A stretch of DNA of 37,049 bases, taken from positions 1 to 37,049 of the forward strand of contig CAZXYF010000007.1 of NCBI GenBank assembly GCA_964644705.1. Reading direction: 5' to 3'. Below, one piece after another: positions 16,157 to 23,801 of the stretch (positions are counted from its first letter, which is position 1; each line of letters begins with the position of its first letter). Origin of the DNA: CAZXYF01 sp964644705. Lineage in GTDB: Bacteria > Planctomycetota > Brocadiia > SM23-32. Both the position numbers and the translations under genes were made by a program. A model generated the notes under the pieces. That model was not told the origin of the DNA and did no database searches. It saw nothing but the letters and a program-made list of their open reading frames with translations.

Positions 16157-17128
16157 CTAATTGGGCCGATCCGTGCAAGGATGTGCCGACTGATCGACAA
16201 AGACGCGGGCACACTCCTCAGCTATATCCGATGCGCGAGAGGCGGGTGTAACGTCCACCCATTTCTCAACCGGAAACCGTTTAAACCAGTTGATCTGGGA
16301 TTTCGCCAGGTGTCGTGTGTTTCGTTTAATAAGGCGAACGGCTTCCTCATACGGTATGTCACCCTCGAGATATGAGATCAGCTCCTTATAGCCCACCGCT
16401 TGCCCGGATTGTGGTCCAAGCTGCCCCATCAAAGACCGCACCTCCTCTTCCAACCCCCTATCAAGCATCTGCTCCACGCGCGACTCTATACGGTCATAGA
16501 GTTTCTGCCGATTCCATTTTAGCCCCACTGAAATATGATCGATAATCGGCTCTCCTGCGAACTGGTCCTGCCGCTGACTGATCGGCTCACCGGTGATTTC
16601 GTAAACTTCAAGGGCTCGTTCAACCCGTTTCACGTCGTTAGGGTCAATCCGCTCGGCCGATTCGGGATCAATTTCCGCCAGTCGCTCGTGTAAATACTCC
16701 GGGCCGTGTTGTTCCACTTCTTTCCGTAAACGCTCCCGTATCTCCTCGTCGGATCCCGGCCCCTCGAACAACCCCCACAGCAACGCTTTGAGATAAAAAG
16801 GAGTGCCACAGAGCAACAGTGGAATGTGGTCACGTGTTCGTATTTCACCTACGGCCTCGACGGCCTTTTCCCGGAACTTGGCCGCGTTATATTCCTCGGC
16901 TGGGTCAACTATGTTTATCATGTGATGCCGGACCCGCTCCCTTTCCTCCGGGTCTGGCGTGGCAGTCCCTATGTTCATTCGCTGATAAACCTGCATGCTA
17001 TCAACCGAGATGATCTCCACGGGATAGTCTTTCGCAATTTCCAACGATACCGCCGTTTTACCGCTGGCTGTGGGCCCCAAAAGAACCCAGCAGGGGCTTT
17101 TCTCGGGAATTATTTCCGTTTCTGACAA
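16157..17128 (-). CDS. miaA: tRNA dimethylallyltransferase MiaA
   Basis: It transfers a dimethylallyl group from DMAPP to N6 of A37 in tRNAs reading UNN codons. Family signatures are the P-loop GPTASGKT (18-25), the tRNA-binding segment ISVDSMQVYQRMNIGTA, LLCGTPFYLKAL, KRVERALEVYEITG and QAVGYKELISYL. The length of 323 residues is normal. The start is TTG at 17128 with GGAGG 6 bases upstream, and no better ATG exists. It is the first gene of the minus-strand run leading into the PilMN fusion, so it may be co-transcribed with the envelope cluster. That linkage is inferred from the 39-base gap. Confidence 0.95.
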   Translation of the reverse strand: MSETEIIPEKSPCWVLLGPTASGKTAVSLEIAKDYPVEIISVDSMQVYQRMNIGTATPDPEERERVRHHMINIVDPAEEYNAAKFREKAVEAVGEIRTRDHIPLLLCGTPFYLKALLWGLFEGPGSDEEIRERLRKEVEQHGPEYLHERLAEIDPESAERIDPNDVKRVERALEVYEITGEPISQRQDQFAGEPIIDHISVGLKWNRQKLYDRIESRVEQMLDRGLEEEVRSLMGQLGPQSGQAVGYKELISYLEGDIPYEEAVRLIKRNTRHLAKSQINWFKRFPVEKWVDVTPASRASDIAEECARVFVDQSAHPCTDRPN

Positions 17129-17268
17129 CTGCTTTCCTCCGTCACTTCAGTCAAATATAGACTTCTATAATTTACACTTCACTCTGTATTGGACCCCGAA
17201 ACCACTCCACATTCCAATGAAAACGCACTTCGGGGCTGGCGAAAGCGGCAGGTTGTACTGCACAATAT

Positions 17269-17297
17269 AGAATAAAGTTGCCCCCGGTAACTTGCAA
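17269..17297 (-). promoter_or_regulatory. Candidate promoter for miaA and the envelope cluster
   Basis: On the minus strand TTGCAA (17292-17297), a 17-base spacer and TATTCT (17269-17274) form a weak sigma70-like match about 140 bases upstream of the miaA start. The same TTGCAA -35 element occurs in the hslV promoter candidate. Confidence 0.35.
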
Positions 17298-17498
17298 AAG
17301 GGCACAAACCGGACATGAATGCAGGAACGTGGTTGTCTAACTTCAGGAACGCCACGGTTTTTCATCGGAAACAATTAGCAGTGCCATTCCATTTGTTGAG
17401 GGGTTCAATTTCTTTCCCCTAAAATAAAGAAGCGCCCGGCGGATAAAGCGATTGATCTTATTTGCCGAAACACAATGACGATACGTCTTTTTTTGGGA

Positions 17499-17527
17499 TT
17501 GTTTCTGCCGGACCCAATAATTATAGT
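17499..17527 (+). promoter_or_regulatory. Candidate promoter for the HEAT-repeat gene
   Basis: TTGTTT (17499-17504), a 17-base spacer and TATAGT (17522-17527), with the start codon 66 bases downstream of the -10 box. Confidence 0.4.
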
Positions 17528-17592
17528 CGGATCAGATGCCCTCTTACCCCTTATTCCCGTGGCATGAGCTCTGAATGCGGAGGGACAACAGC

Positions 17593-19335
17593 ATGACTTT
17601 ACGTGGTGTAGGCCTATCGGTTGCATGCATACTCGCTCTTGTCACCGTATCCCCGAGCGGTGCTCAAAAAACTATCGACGCTAAAAAAATACGCATGGCT
17701 GATCCATCCATCCGGCAATACATGGAGCAACATCTTCCCGCCAGACCTACCGCACCTGAACCGCCCAATCCCAGGCAGCGTAATATGCTCCGGTCGCTTC
17801 TCAAGGAAGGGCACACCGCAGAAGCAGAACGTGTGGCATGGATACTGGGTGACTGGAAAGGCGAAGGTAATGTTTCACTCCTTATTCAGGCCACAGATCA
17901 TCCCGACGCATCCGTACGAACGCAGGCAGCAGTGTCGCTGGGGAATCTGGCACCGATCCTTCCCCGAGAAAAACGATCTCAGGCTTTCGCTCATTTGCGA
18001 CAATTGGTTTCCGGTGACGATCCGGCGGTCACAGCGGCGGCGATCCGAAGTCTAAGTTTGCTGGGAACGCAATCAAACAGTCCAGCATCTGTGATCCGGC
18101 CGCACATTGACTCAAATCATAGAGCGGTATGTCTTTCGTGCGTGCGCGCGTTGGGCAGGGTCGGAACACCTGATGACGTGGATGATCTTGAACCTTTTCT
18201 GGACGATGCCTCCGTACAGATGACGGCGGCCGCCATCCGCTCAATTGGTAAAGTGGGAAATCCTGCGGACGCACAACTTTTGGTCTACCTCATGAACAGC
18301 ACTCACCGAAGCGTCCAGGTGGCCGCTATTCGCGCGGTCGAAGCGCTGGGAGCTAAATCTCTGAAACACAAGCTCGCGGAACAGCTCAACAGCCCGTCCG
18401 CTTCCGTCCGTCGAAGTGCTCTGAAAGCCCTGATGAAGATGAAAAGCACGGATCTGTCCGACAGATTCATCGCTAGCACCCAGGACGATTCTGCTTCGGT
18501 CAGACTGGCGGCAACTCGCGCCGTCGGGAAACTGAGAATAAAGCACGGAACCGCAGCTCTGGGTGAACGCTTCGCCGATGGCAATAAATACGTTCGACAG
18601 GCGGCCGTGGACTCCATCGTAACAATCGGCACTGATGCAGCCATCCGGGAAGCTGCGACCGCCCTCTCCTCCGAACTGGGTCGGGCGCGCGCCTGCGCCA
18701 GTCAGGCACTGGGCCGGCTCCAAAGTCCGCGTAAACTCCAACAACATGCCAAACTGCTGGAGGACGATTACACCCCCTCCAGACGCTGGGCCGCGTGGGC
18801 TCTTGGAGAAATTGGGGACTCCACAGTCGCTCCCGAGCTGTATGAAGCAGCTTTCCGAAAACAACAGGATACTGAGGTCAGGGCCGCCGCCATACTCTCT
18901 CTCGGAAAGCTCGGCTATCGGCGGGTCCTGGGAAAATGTCACAGACTTTTGCCCCAGAAACCAACAAAAGACAAGCCGGGAGTCCCCACACCCGTTCGGG
19001 TGGCCTGCGCCAGGACCATGGGGTTTCTGAACGATCGGAAGGGCATCACCTTGCTGGCAGAACGCATCCGGGATGACGGGGAAAAGAAGATGCCAGATAA
19101 TGAAGAGGTGCGGGCGGAATCGGCGATTGCCCTTGGCCGCATCGGCGCCGACGGCTCCGTCACCGAACTGCTCCAGGAACACATGACGGATGAGGAAGAG
19201 ATGCGGCGGGTGCGGGTTGCGTGTCAATGGGCCATTGAACAGATCACCGGTTCCAAACCCCGCCCAGAAATCCCCCCTTATCCATCCCCTTCACCCAATT
19301 ATTTCGCGCGAAGCCTCCAAACATCAGGGGAATAG
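17593..19335 (+). CDS. Secreted HEAT-repeat (PBS-lyase-like) protein
   Basis: A 580-residue exported protein. A signal peptide (MTLRGVGLSVACILALVTVSPSGAQ) precedes about 13 HEAT/armadillo-like helical repeats. The repeats share the pattern D-x-S-V-R-x-A-A-x-x-x-L-G-x-L/I-G, for example DASVRTQAAVSLGNLA, SVQVAAIRAVEALGA, EVRAAAILSLGKLG and EVRAESAIALGRIG. Such repeats make a curved solenoid for protein binding. They do not imply lyase activity. ATG 17593 is chosen because GGAGGG lies just upstream, whereas the in-frame ATG at 17575 would overlap that site. It stands alone on its strand, between divergent miaA and the convergent zinc-finger gene. Function is unknown beyond probable periplasmic scaffolding. 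Confidence 0.85.
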   Translation: MTLRGVGLSVACILALVTVSPSGAQKTIDAKKIRMADPSIRQYMEQHLPARPTAPEPPNPRQRNMLRSLLKEGHTAEAERVAWILGDWKGEGNVSLLIQATDHPDASVRTQAAVSLGNLAPILPREKRSQAFAHLRQLVSGDDPAVTAAAIRSLSLLGTQSNSPASVIRPHIDSNHRAVCLSCVRALGRVGTPDDVDDLEPFLDDASVQMTAAAIRSIGKVGNPADAQLLVYLMNSTHRSVQVAAIRAVEALGAKSLKHKLAEQLNSPSASVRRSALKALMKMKSTDLSDRFIASTQDDSASVRLAATRAVGKLRIKHGTAALGERFADGNKYVRQAAVDSIVTIGTDAAIREAATALSSELGRARACASQALGRLQSPRKLQQHAKLLEDDYTPSRRWAAWALGEIGDSTVAPELYEAAFRKQQDTEVRAAAILSLGKLGYRRVLGKCHRLLPQKPTKDKPGVPTPVRVACARTMGFLNDRKGITLLAERIRDDGEKKMPDNEEVRAESAIALGRIGADGSVTELLQEHMTDEEEMRRVRVACQWAIEQITGSKPRPEIPPYPSPSPNYFARSLQTSGE

Positions 19336-19372
19336 TGCGGAACCCGAACATCTCACAAACCTGATAATCGGC

Positions 19373-19384
19373 GGGGCAAGCCCC
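19373..19384 (+). terminator. Weak GC-rich hairpin between convergent genes
   Basis: GGGG-CAAG-CCCC lies in the 77-base convergent gap between the HEAT-repeat gene and the zinc-finger gene. It has no T-tract, so terminator function is uncertain. Confidence 0.3.
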
Positions 19385-19412
19385 CCCCCTGACACATCTT
19401 CGATTACTTATT

Positions 19413-19817
19413 TCACTGCCCGATTTTTTCTTCTGCTTTCTCTTCCAATTCATTCAGCTTTTTCGAGCCCCTGTCGAGTTTTTCCCTCAGTACTTCCCTG
19501 CCCTTTTCCACCCGTGACTTTTCCTGTTCTCCAAACCATCCTTTCTGCGCCCCATAAACGTACAATGCAGCCGCCAGCAACACCAACAATAACACGACAA
19601 CGATTTTTCTAATCATCCAGGACATCAAACCTTTTCCCGTCTGCTCCGCATCAGAAGCCTGAGATTTCTGGAAATCTCGATATTTAGTGGAGCACCCACG
19701 ACTGCAGAACGCCCCATTATCATCTTTGAAAGCGCATGAGTCACATACCCACTTATGACACTGCCGGCACCGCGTGGTCGCCTCATTCTTGTGGCAAACG
19801 ACGCACTCCGATGCCAT
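19413..19817 (-). CDS. Zinc-finger / single-membrane-helix / coiled-coil protein downstream of hslU
   Basis: A 134-residue protein of unknown function. The N-terminal 42 residues hold a cross-brace-type zinc-binding pattern: Cys5, Cys8, Cys17, Cys20, His21, Cys25, Cys28, Cys38, Cys42. This resembles a B-box or a small treble-clef finger. A membrane helix follows at about 69-89 (IRKIVVVLLLVLLAAALYVYG), then a charged C-terminal coiled coil. The predicted topology has the zinc finger in the cytoplasm and the helix outside. It starts 13 bases after the hslU stop behind GGGGGGAG, so it belongs to the hslVU operon. A role as membrane adaptor or substrate delivery factor for the protease is inferred from that linkage only. 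Confidence 0.8.
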   Translation of the reverse strand: MASECVVCHKNEATTRCRQCHKWVCDSCAFKDDNGAFCSRGCSTKYRDFQKSQASDAEQTGKGLMSWMIRKIVVVLLLVLLAAALYVYGAQKGWFGEQEKSRVEKGREVLREKLDRGSKKLNELEEKAEEKIGQ

Positions 19818-19830
19818 ATTGCTCCCCCCA

Positions 19831-21189
19831 TCAAAGTATGTAGCGTGTCATATCTCGATCCGAGACCAGGTCTTCTAATTTATCATCAACATATCCGGCA
19901 TCAATATCGACATCCGTGCCCTCCATTTCGGGAGCATGGAAACTCACCTCTTCAAGTAATTTTTCCATGACCGTCTGGAGTCGGCGCGCTCCAATACTTT
20001 CGGTATTTTCGTTGATTTCCTGGGCCATTTCCGCAATGCGTTCGATCGCACAATCGCGAAACTGCAGATTCACCCCTTCGGTTTCCAGTAGAGCACCGTA
20101 TTGTTTAGTCAGTGCGTTGCGGGGTTCCACGAGGATGCGCATGAAATCCTCCTGAGTCAGTTCGTCCAGTTCGACCCGGATCGGAAACCGCCCCTGCAAC
20201 TCAGGTATCATATCGCTGGGTTTGGAAACGGTGAAGGCACCGGCCGCGATGAAAAGCACATGATCGGTGCTAACGTTACCGTATCGGGTGGAGACCGATG
20301 ATCCCTCGACGATTGGCAGAAGATCACGCTGAACGCCCTGTCGGCTCACCTCCGGACCTCTCCCGCTTTCCTGACCGGCGACTTTATCGATTTCATCAAC
20401 GAATATGATGCCATTGTTCTGGGCGCGATCCACGGCTTTCCTGTGAAGGGTTTCGCGGTCAATAAGGCGTTCGACTTCCTGTTGGATGAGCACATCTCTC
20501 GCTTCACTCACAGGCATGCGACGGGTTTCCCGTTTCTCCGGCATCACCTGTTCCAGCATTTCCTGCATGTCCATCCCCATTTCCTCGCCACCGCCCATCA
20601 CGCCCTGCACGACGGAGGCTTTTTCGGTCACCTCAATTTCCACTTCTCGGTCTTCCAGCTCCCCATTGCGAAGCATCTCCCGGAGGCGTTCCCTGGTGCG
20701 CTCATGCTGCTCCTGCCGATCAAAATCGCCAGGGCCTTCGGGGATTTCTGTCTCCGGCTGGTATAATCCGTCAATGAGACGTTCCTCGGCATTTCTTTCC
20801 GCCTGTGGGCGCACTTCCTCGGCCATTTCTTCTCTCACCATATTAACGCTGCGGGTGGCCAGCTCACGCACCATACTCTCCACGTCGCGCCCGTAATATC
20901 CGACCTCCGTGAACTTGGACGCTTCAACTTTGACAAATGGAGCGTTCGCAAGTTCGGCCAGCCGCCGTGCAATCTCCGTTTTGCCCACGCCCGTAGGACC
21001 GATCATGACTATATTCTTCGGCATGATCTCCTGCTGCATTTCCTCGTCAGCCTGCTGACGCCTCCACCGATTACGTAGAGCAATCGATACAGCACGTTTT
21101 GCGTCATCCTGGCCCACAATGTAGCGGTCCAGAGCTTCAACAATCCGGCGGGGCGTCAAGTTGTCTGATTTTCCAATGTTTCTAAGCAT
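19831..21189 (-). CDS. hslU: ATP-dependent protease ATPase subunit HslU (ClpY)
   Basis: An AAA+ unfoldase that feeds substrates into HslV. Features are IVGQDDAKRAV, Walker A GPTGVGKT (64-71), the pore loop GYYG (97-100), an acidic I-domain (about 120-240), Walker B IIFVDEID (261-268), sensor GAR (400-402), and the C-terminal RYIL tail that docks into HslV. The ATG at 21189 overlaps the end of hslV by 34 bases and has only a weak ribosome site. A TTG at 21159, forming TTGA with the hslV stop, would give the standard short N-terminus before TPRRIV. That start is a serious alternative and implies translational coupling. Confidence 0.96.
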   Translation of the reverse strand: MLRNIGKSDNLTPRRIVEALDRYIVGQDDAKRAVSIALRNRWRRQQADEEMQQEIMPKNIVMIGPTGVGKTEIARRLAELANAPFVKVEASKFTEVGYYGRDVESMVRELATRSVNMVREEMAEEVRPQAERNAEERLIDGLYQPETEIPEGPGDFDRQEQHERTRERLREMLRNGELEDREVEIEVTEKASVVQGVMGGGEEMGMDMQEMLEQVMPEKRETRRMPVSEARDVLIQQEVERLIDRETLHRKAVDRAQNNGIIFVDEIDKVAGQESGRGPEVSRQGVQRDLLPIVEGSSVSTRYGNVSTDHVLFIAAGAFTVSKPSDMIPELQGRFPIRVELDELTQEDFMRILVEPRNALTKQYGALLETEGVNLQFRDCAIERIAEMAQEINENTESIGARRLQTVMEKLLEEVSFHAPEMEGTDVDIDAGYVDDKLEDLVSDRDMTRYIL

Positions 21190-21725
21190 ATCTCTTGATT
21201 GGTGTAAACGCAGATGTTCGCAGCGATTCCTAACGATTTTTCGACAATATTCTCGGCATTCAGGTCCGTATTCTCCACCAGTGCTCGCGCAGCAGATATT
21301 GCGTAGCTCCCCCCCGAACCGATGCCCAATATCCCATCATCGGGCTCTATAACCTCCCCGTTTCCGCTGATGAGGAGGGTATGTTCCTCATCGGCCACCA
21401 CCATCAAGCTTTTAAGCGGTCGCAGCATTTTATCCGTGCGCCAGTCTTTGGCCAGCTCGTGCGCACTCCGGATGAGATTGCCCTGGTATTCCTCCAGTTT
21501 TCCGCTGAAACGCTCCAGCAGCGCAAAAGCATCCCCTGCCGCCCCCGCAAAACCAACCAGAACGCTATCATGATACAGGCGCCGAATTTTACTGGCTTTA
21601 TGCTTCACCACCGCCTCGTCCATCGTGACCTGACCATCACCGCCGATCGCAACCTGATCGCCCCTTCGGACCGATAAAATTGTCGTGGACCGACACTTTC
21701 TCTGTTCCTCGGATTCGTTCTGCAT
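21156..21725 (-). CDS. hslV: ATP-dependent protease peptidase subunit HslV (ClpQ), with N-terminal extension
   Basis: An N-terminal-threonine peptidase of the proteasome-like family, partner of HslU. It matches the family throughout: TTILSVRRGDQVAIGGDGQVT, SKIRRLY, LVGFAGAAGDAFALLERF, ELAKDWRTDKMLR, GIGSGGSYA and ICVYTN. The catalytic Thr is Thr14 in CRSTTI. The first 13 residues (MQNESEEQRKCRS) are therefore longer than the usual one-residue or short prosegment and must be removed for activity. No in-frame ATG, GTG or TTG lies nearer the Thr. The ribosome site GGAGG sits 14 bases before the ATG, which is rather far. Confidence 0.95.
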   Translation of the reverse strand: MQNESEEQRKCRSTTILSVRRGDQVAIGGDGQVTMDEAVVKHKASKIRRLYHDSVLVGFAGAAGDAFALLERFSGKLEEYQGNLIRSAHELAKDWRTDKMLRPLKSLMVVADEEHTLLISGNGEVIEPDDGILGIGSGGSYAISAARALVENTDLNAENIVEKSLGIAANICVYTNQEICLETLENQTT

Positions 21726-21791
21726 GGCGTATATTTACACCTCCATAACCGTAATATCTGCTCGCTCCCCTACCCCTGATAACAATATATC

Positions 21792-21820
21792 ATTATCGAG
21801 ACTGAACCGCAGATTTGCAA
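21792..21820 (-). promoter_or_regulatory. Candidate hslVU promoter
   Basis: On the minus strand TTGCAA (21815-21820), a 17-base spacer and GATAAT (21792-21797), about 65 bases upstream of the hslV ATG. It is a housekeeping-type match. I see no CIRCE element or clear heat-shock promoter here. Confidence 0.45.
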
Positions 21821-21914
21821 ACGAACCCTCAGTGTTGCACCACCGGGCAGTCCACGCTAAAATCATCATTCCGTCCTAACCATTTTTCATTTTCAGACTT
21901 CGGGACAACTTTCC

Positions 21915-22757
21915 ATGTCCAATCAACGCAATCACAATCGAGACTCGGCCGAAGAAGATCCAATGGAGAGTATTCTCCACGCCGTTCAATCCGCGGCCCA
22001 ACGACACTGGCGTCATGTGGTGGTGATTCTCCTCGCCGTTATTGCCGGACTTGTTGGATATCAGCGATGGCGCAGCCGGTCGGAGGCTGAGTTGGCCAAA
22101 ACGTGGCAGAGCCTCAACAAGATGCCTCCGGTTCAGTCCCTTCGGTATCAGCGCAACGGGAAGAAAAGACTCGACAAGGTCATCAGCCAGTGTAAGTCGC
22201 TGCTGAGCAAACGGTGGTCAACAAGCGCCACCCCCTGGGTGATGCTCAAACTGGCCAACGCACAGACTCAGGCCGACCAGCTGCTGGCCGCCGATAAAAC
22301 ATTGGATAGTTTACACACTGATTTCCCGGAACACTACGCCACTCAAATGTCAGCGGCCATTCGCGGAGGAATCAAAGAGGAAATCAAAGAATATGAGCGG
22401 GCCGCCAGCATTTACGCCGGCATTGCACGCGGTCAAAAAGGGGCATCGAGCCGGTGGGTTGACGCTGGTCGGGCGTGGGAACTGGCCGGGAAGGAAAAGC
22501 GCGCCCTCTCGGCCTATCAAAAAGCAATGGGTGAGGGTAACTCAACCCTGTCCCTCGCCCGGTTCCGAAATAATGTAATAAGCCGAACAGGGGAGCTTCT
22601 GCCAGGCCTCCCCCCCAGGCCAAAACCAAAGGATGAGAGAAAAAAAGATGGGGCGTCTTCCGGAATAAAAAAACAAATACCTTCTCCCCCCACGGGCACC
22701 GACACAATCACGGGTGAGAAACCGACCCAACCGACGGAAGAGGAAAAGGGGCAATAA
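21915..22757 (+). CDS. Membrane-anchored TPR-like protein (YfgM-like architecture)
   Basis: A 280-residue protein with a polar N-terminus, one membrane helix (about 33-49, HVVVILLAVIAGLVGYQRW), a periplasmic helical region with TPR-like hairpins (KLANAQTQADQLLAADKTLDSL, EYERAASIYAGIARG, GRAWELAGKEKRALSAYQKAM), and a Pro/Lys/Thr-rich tail. The layout matches YfgM/TPR_21-type proteins that associate with translocases and chaperones in the envelope. Sequence signatures are too weak to assert that identity. It is divergent from hslV, across a 189-base gap, and precedes the corrinoid gene, which has its own promoter. The start ATG has no strong ribosome site. Confidence 0.75.
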   Translation: MSNQRNHNRDSAEEDPMESILHAVQSAAQRHWRHVVVILLAVIAGLVGYQRWRSRSEAELAKTWQSLNKMPPVQSLRYQRNGKKRLDKVISQCKSLLSKRWSTSATPWVMLKLANAQTQADQLLAADKTLDSLHTDFPEHYATQMSAAIRGGIKEEIKEYERAASIYAGIARGQKGASSRWVDAGRAWELAGKEKRALSAYQKAMGEGNSTLSLARFRNNVISRTGELLPGLPPRPKPKDERKKDGASSGIKKQIPSPPTGTDTITGEKPTQPTEEEKGQ

Positions 22758-22837
22758 CCCGGTGATGGGATATGAACTCATTCCTCAACCCAATTATCCC
22801 GCTCGCCCCGCTGGTTCAACGCGGCTGCAAAAAGCGG

Positions 22838-22867
22838 TTGACAGTTGATACAGATGACTGCTACACT
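22838..22867 (+). promoter_or_regulatory. Sigma70-type promoter of the corrinoid protein gene
   Basis: A perfect -35 TTGACA (22838-22843), an 18-base spacer and TACACT (22862-22867). The predicted leader is about 70 bases and contains a tiny ATGAGCTTCTAA frame. I see no cobalamin riboswitch in it. Confidence 0.6.
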
Positions 22868-22945
22868 AACCCGTCGGAATCGTAAAACGGTAAGCGAATC
22901 TCCACCATGAGCTTCTAAGTTACTTTTTCCATTAAGGAGGCCGAA

Positions 22946-23572
22946 ATGGCAGACCTCGAAGCACTTGCAGAAGCCATTATCAATGGCGACGCCGATGAAG
23001 CTGAACGTCTTACTCAGGAAGCAGTTGACGAGGGAGTCGACCCTCAGACTATCCTCGACGATGGTCTTACAGCTGGCATGGATGTTATTGGCACACGTTT
23101 CAAGGCCAATGAAGTCTATGTGCCGGAAGTTTTGATCGCCGCGCGTGCCATGCATTCGGGCATGGAAATCATTGAGCCGCTCCTGGCCGAAAGCGGAGCC
23201 GAGCCGGCCGGCCGCGTCGTGGTCGGAACGGTGAAAGGCGATCTCCACGATATCGGCAAGAATCTTGTCACAATGATGCTGAAGGGTGGCGGGTTCAAGG
23301 TCACCGATATCGGCATAGATGTCCCAGCCGAAAAATTTGTTGAAAGCGCCAAAGAAGCAAATGCTGACGTTGTGGCGCTTTCCGCCCTGCTGACAACCAC
23401 GATGCCGGAGATGAAAAACGTTCTTGACGCCCTGAATGAAGCAGGCATCGAAGCCGACACAATCATTGGTGGCGCTCCGGTAACCCAGGAATACGCCGAT
23501 GAGATTGGCGCTTCCGGCTACGCCCCCGATGCGGCATCCGCCGTGGACAGCGTACGGGAGCTGGTAGCCTAA
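22946..23572 (+). CDS. Corrinoid (B12)-binding methyltransferase protein, MtaC/MtbC type
   Basis: A 208-residue soluble protein that carries a methyl group on a cobalamin cofactor between a substrate methyltransferase and a second methyl acceptor enzyme. The N-terminal helical cap (about 1-85) includes EVYVPEVLIAARAMHSGM. The Rossmann-like B12 domain carries the cobalt-ligand motif GTVKGDLHDIGKNL (D-x-H-x-x-G), followed by SALLTTTMPEMK and IIGGAPVT. AAGGAGG lies 6 bases before the ATG. Its own promoter and a strong terminator make it monocistronic. No cognate methyltransferase (MtaB, MttB, MtbA or MtrH type) or reductive activator lies in the window, so its substrate is unknown. Confidence 0.92.
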   Translation: MADLEALAEAIINGDADEAERLTQEAVDEGVDPQTILDDGLTAGMDVIGTRFKANEVYVPEVLIAARAMHSGMEIIEPLLAESGAEPAGRVVVGTVKGDLHDIGKNLVTMMLKGGGFKVTDIGIDVPAEKFVESAKEANADVVALSALLTTTMPEMKNVLDALNEAGIEADTIIGGAPVTQEYADEIGASGYAPDAASAVDSVRELVA

Positions 23573-23602
23573 CCCGCTGACCGAATCGTATCCAATAAAA
23601 TG

Positions 23603-23632
23603 GGCCCCGTTCAGAAACGGGGCCTCTTTTTA
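23603..23632 (+). terminator. Intrinsic terminator of the corrinoid gene
   Basis: GGCCCCGTT (23603-23611), loop CAGA, AACGGGGCC (23616-23624), then TCTTTTTA. It is a textbook rho-independent terminator 30 bases after the stop codon. Confidence 0.9.
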
Positions 23633-23713
23633 TGTACCGGGTGAAACGGCAGGGGAACGCGACGGACCACATCCTATTCTGCTGTAAGCTGAATCATCTG
23701 CAAGAACAGTCTG

Positions 23714-23780
23714 CAGTTGCGGTGTAAGAACACGAGCGCCTCTCTCTGCTCTTACAGATGTTCGCCGTACGGCGCAACTG
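23714..23780. other. Nested dyad region between corrinoid gene and secA
   Basis: The 8-base pair CAGTTGCG/CGCAACTG (23714-23721 and 23773-23780) encloses the 7-base pair TGTAAGA/TCTTACA (23723-23729 and 23750-23756) and the perfect 12-base palindrome CGCCGTACGGCG (23763-23774). It could be the 3' end structure of the secA transcript or a small structured RNA. No known RNA family is recognised and no T-tract is present. Confidence 0.35.
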
Positions 23781-23801
23781 ACGACTCGTGATATGTCCGG
23801 A

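Larger units (their letters stand above)
17129..17592. other. 464-bp divergent intergenic region
   Basis: No convincing gene. It holds a minus-strand promoter candidate facing miaA (17269-17297), a plus-strand candidate facing the HEAT-repeat gene (17499-17527), and the imperfect dyad AGTTGCC-CCC-GGTAACT (17276-17292) within the first promoter. Short open frames on the minus strand have no ribosome site or recognisable product. Confidence 0.6.

Noticed and set aside
17129..17592. Small minus-strand genes in the long intergenic region
   Set aside because: No ribosome site, no domain, and they overlap likely promoter sequences.
18241..19227. 328-codon minus-strand open frame
   Set aside because: Antisense to the HEAT-repeat gene, with no ribosome site and no recognisable domain; the plus-strand repeats are clear.
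22868..22945. Cobalamin riboswitch before the corrinoid gene
   Set aside because: The leader is only about 70 bases and lacks the B12-box pattern or an extended fold.
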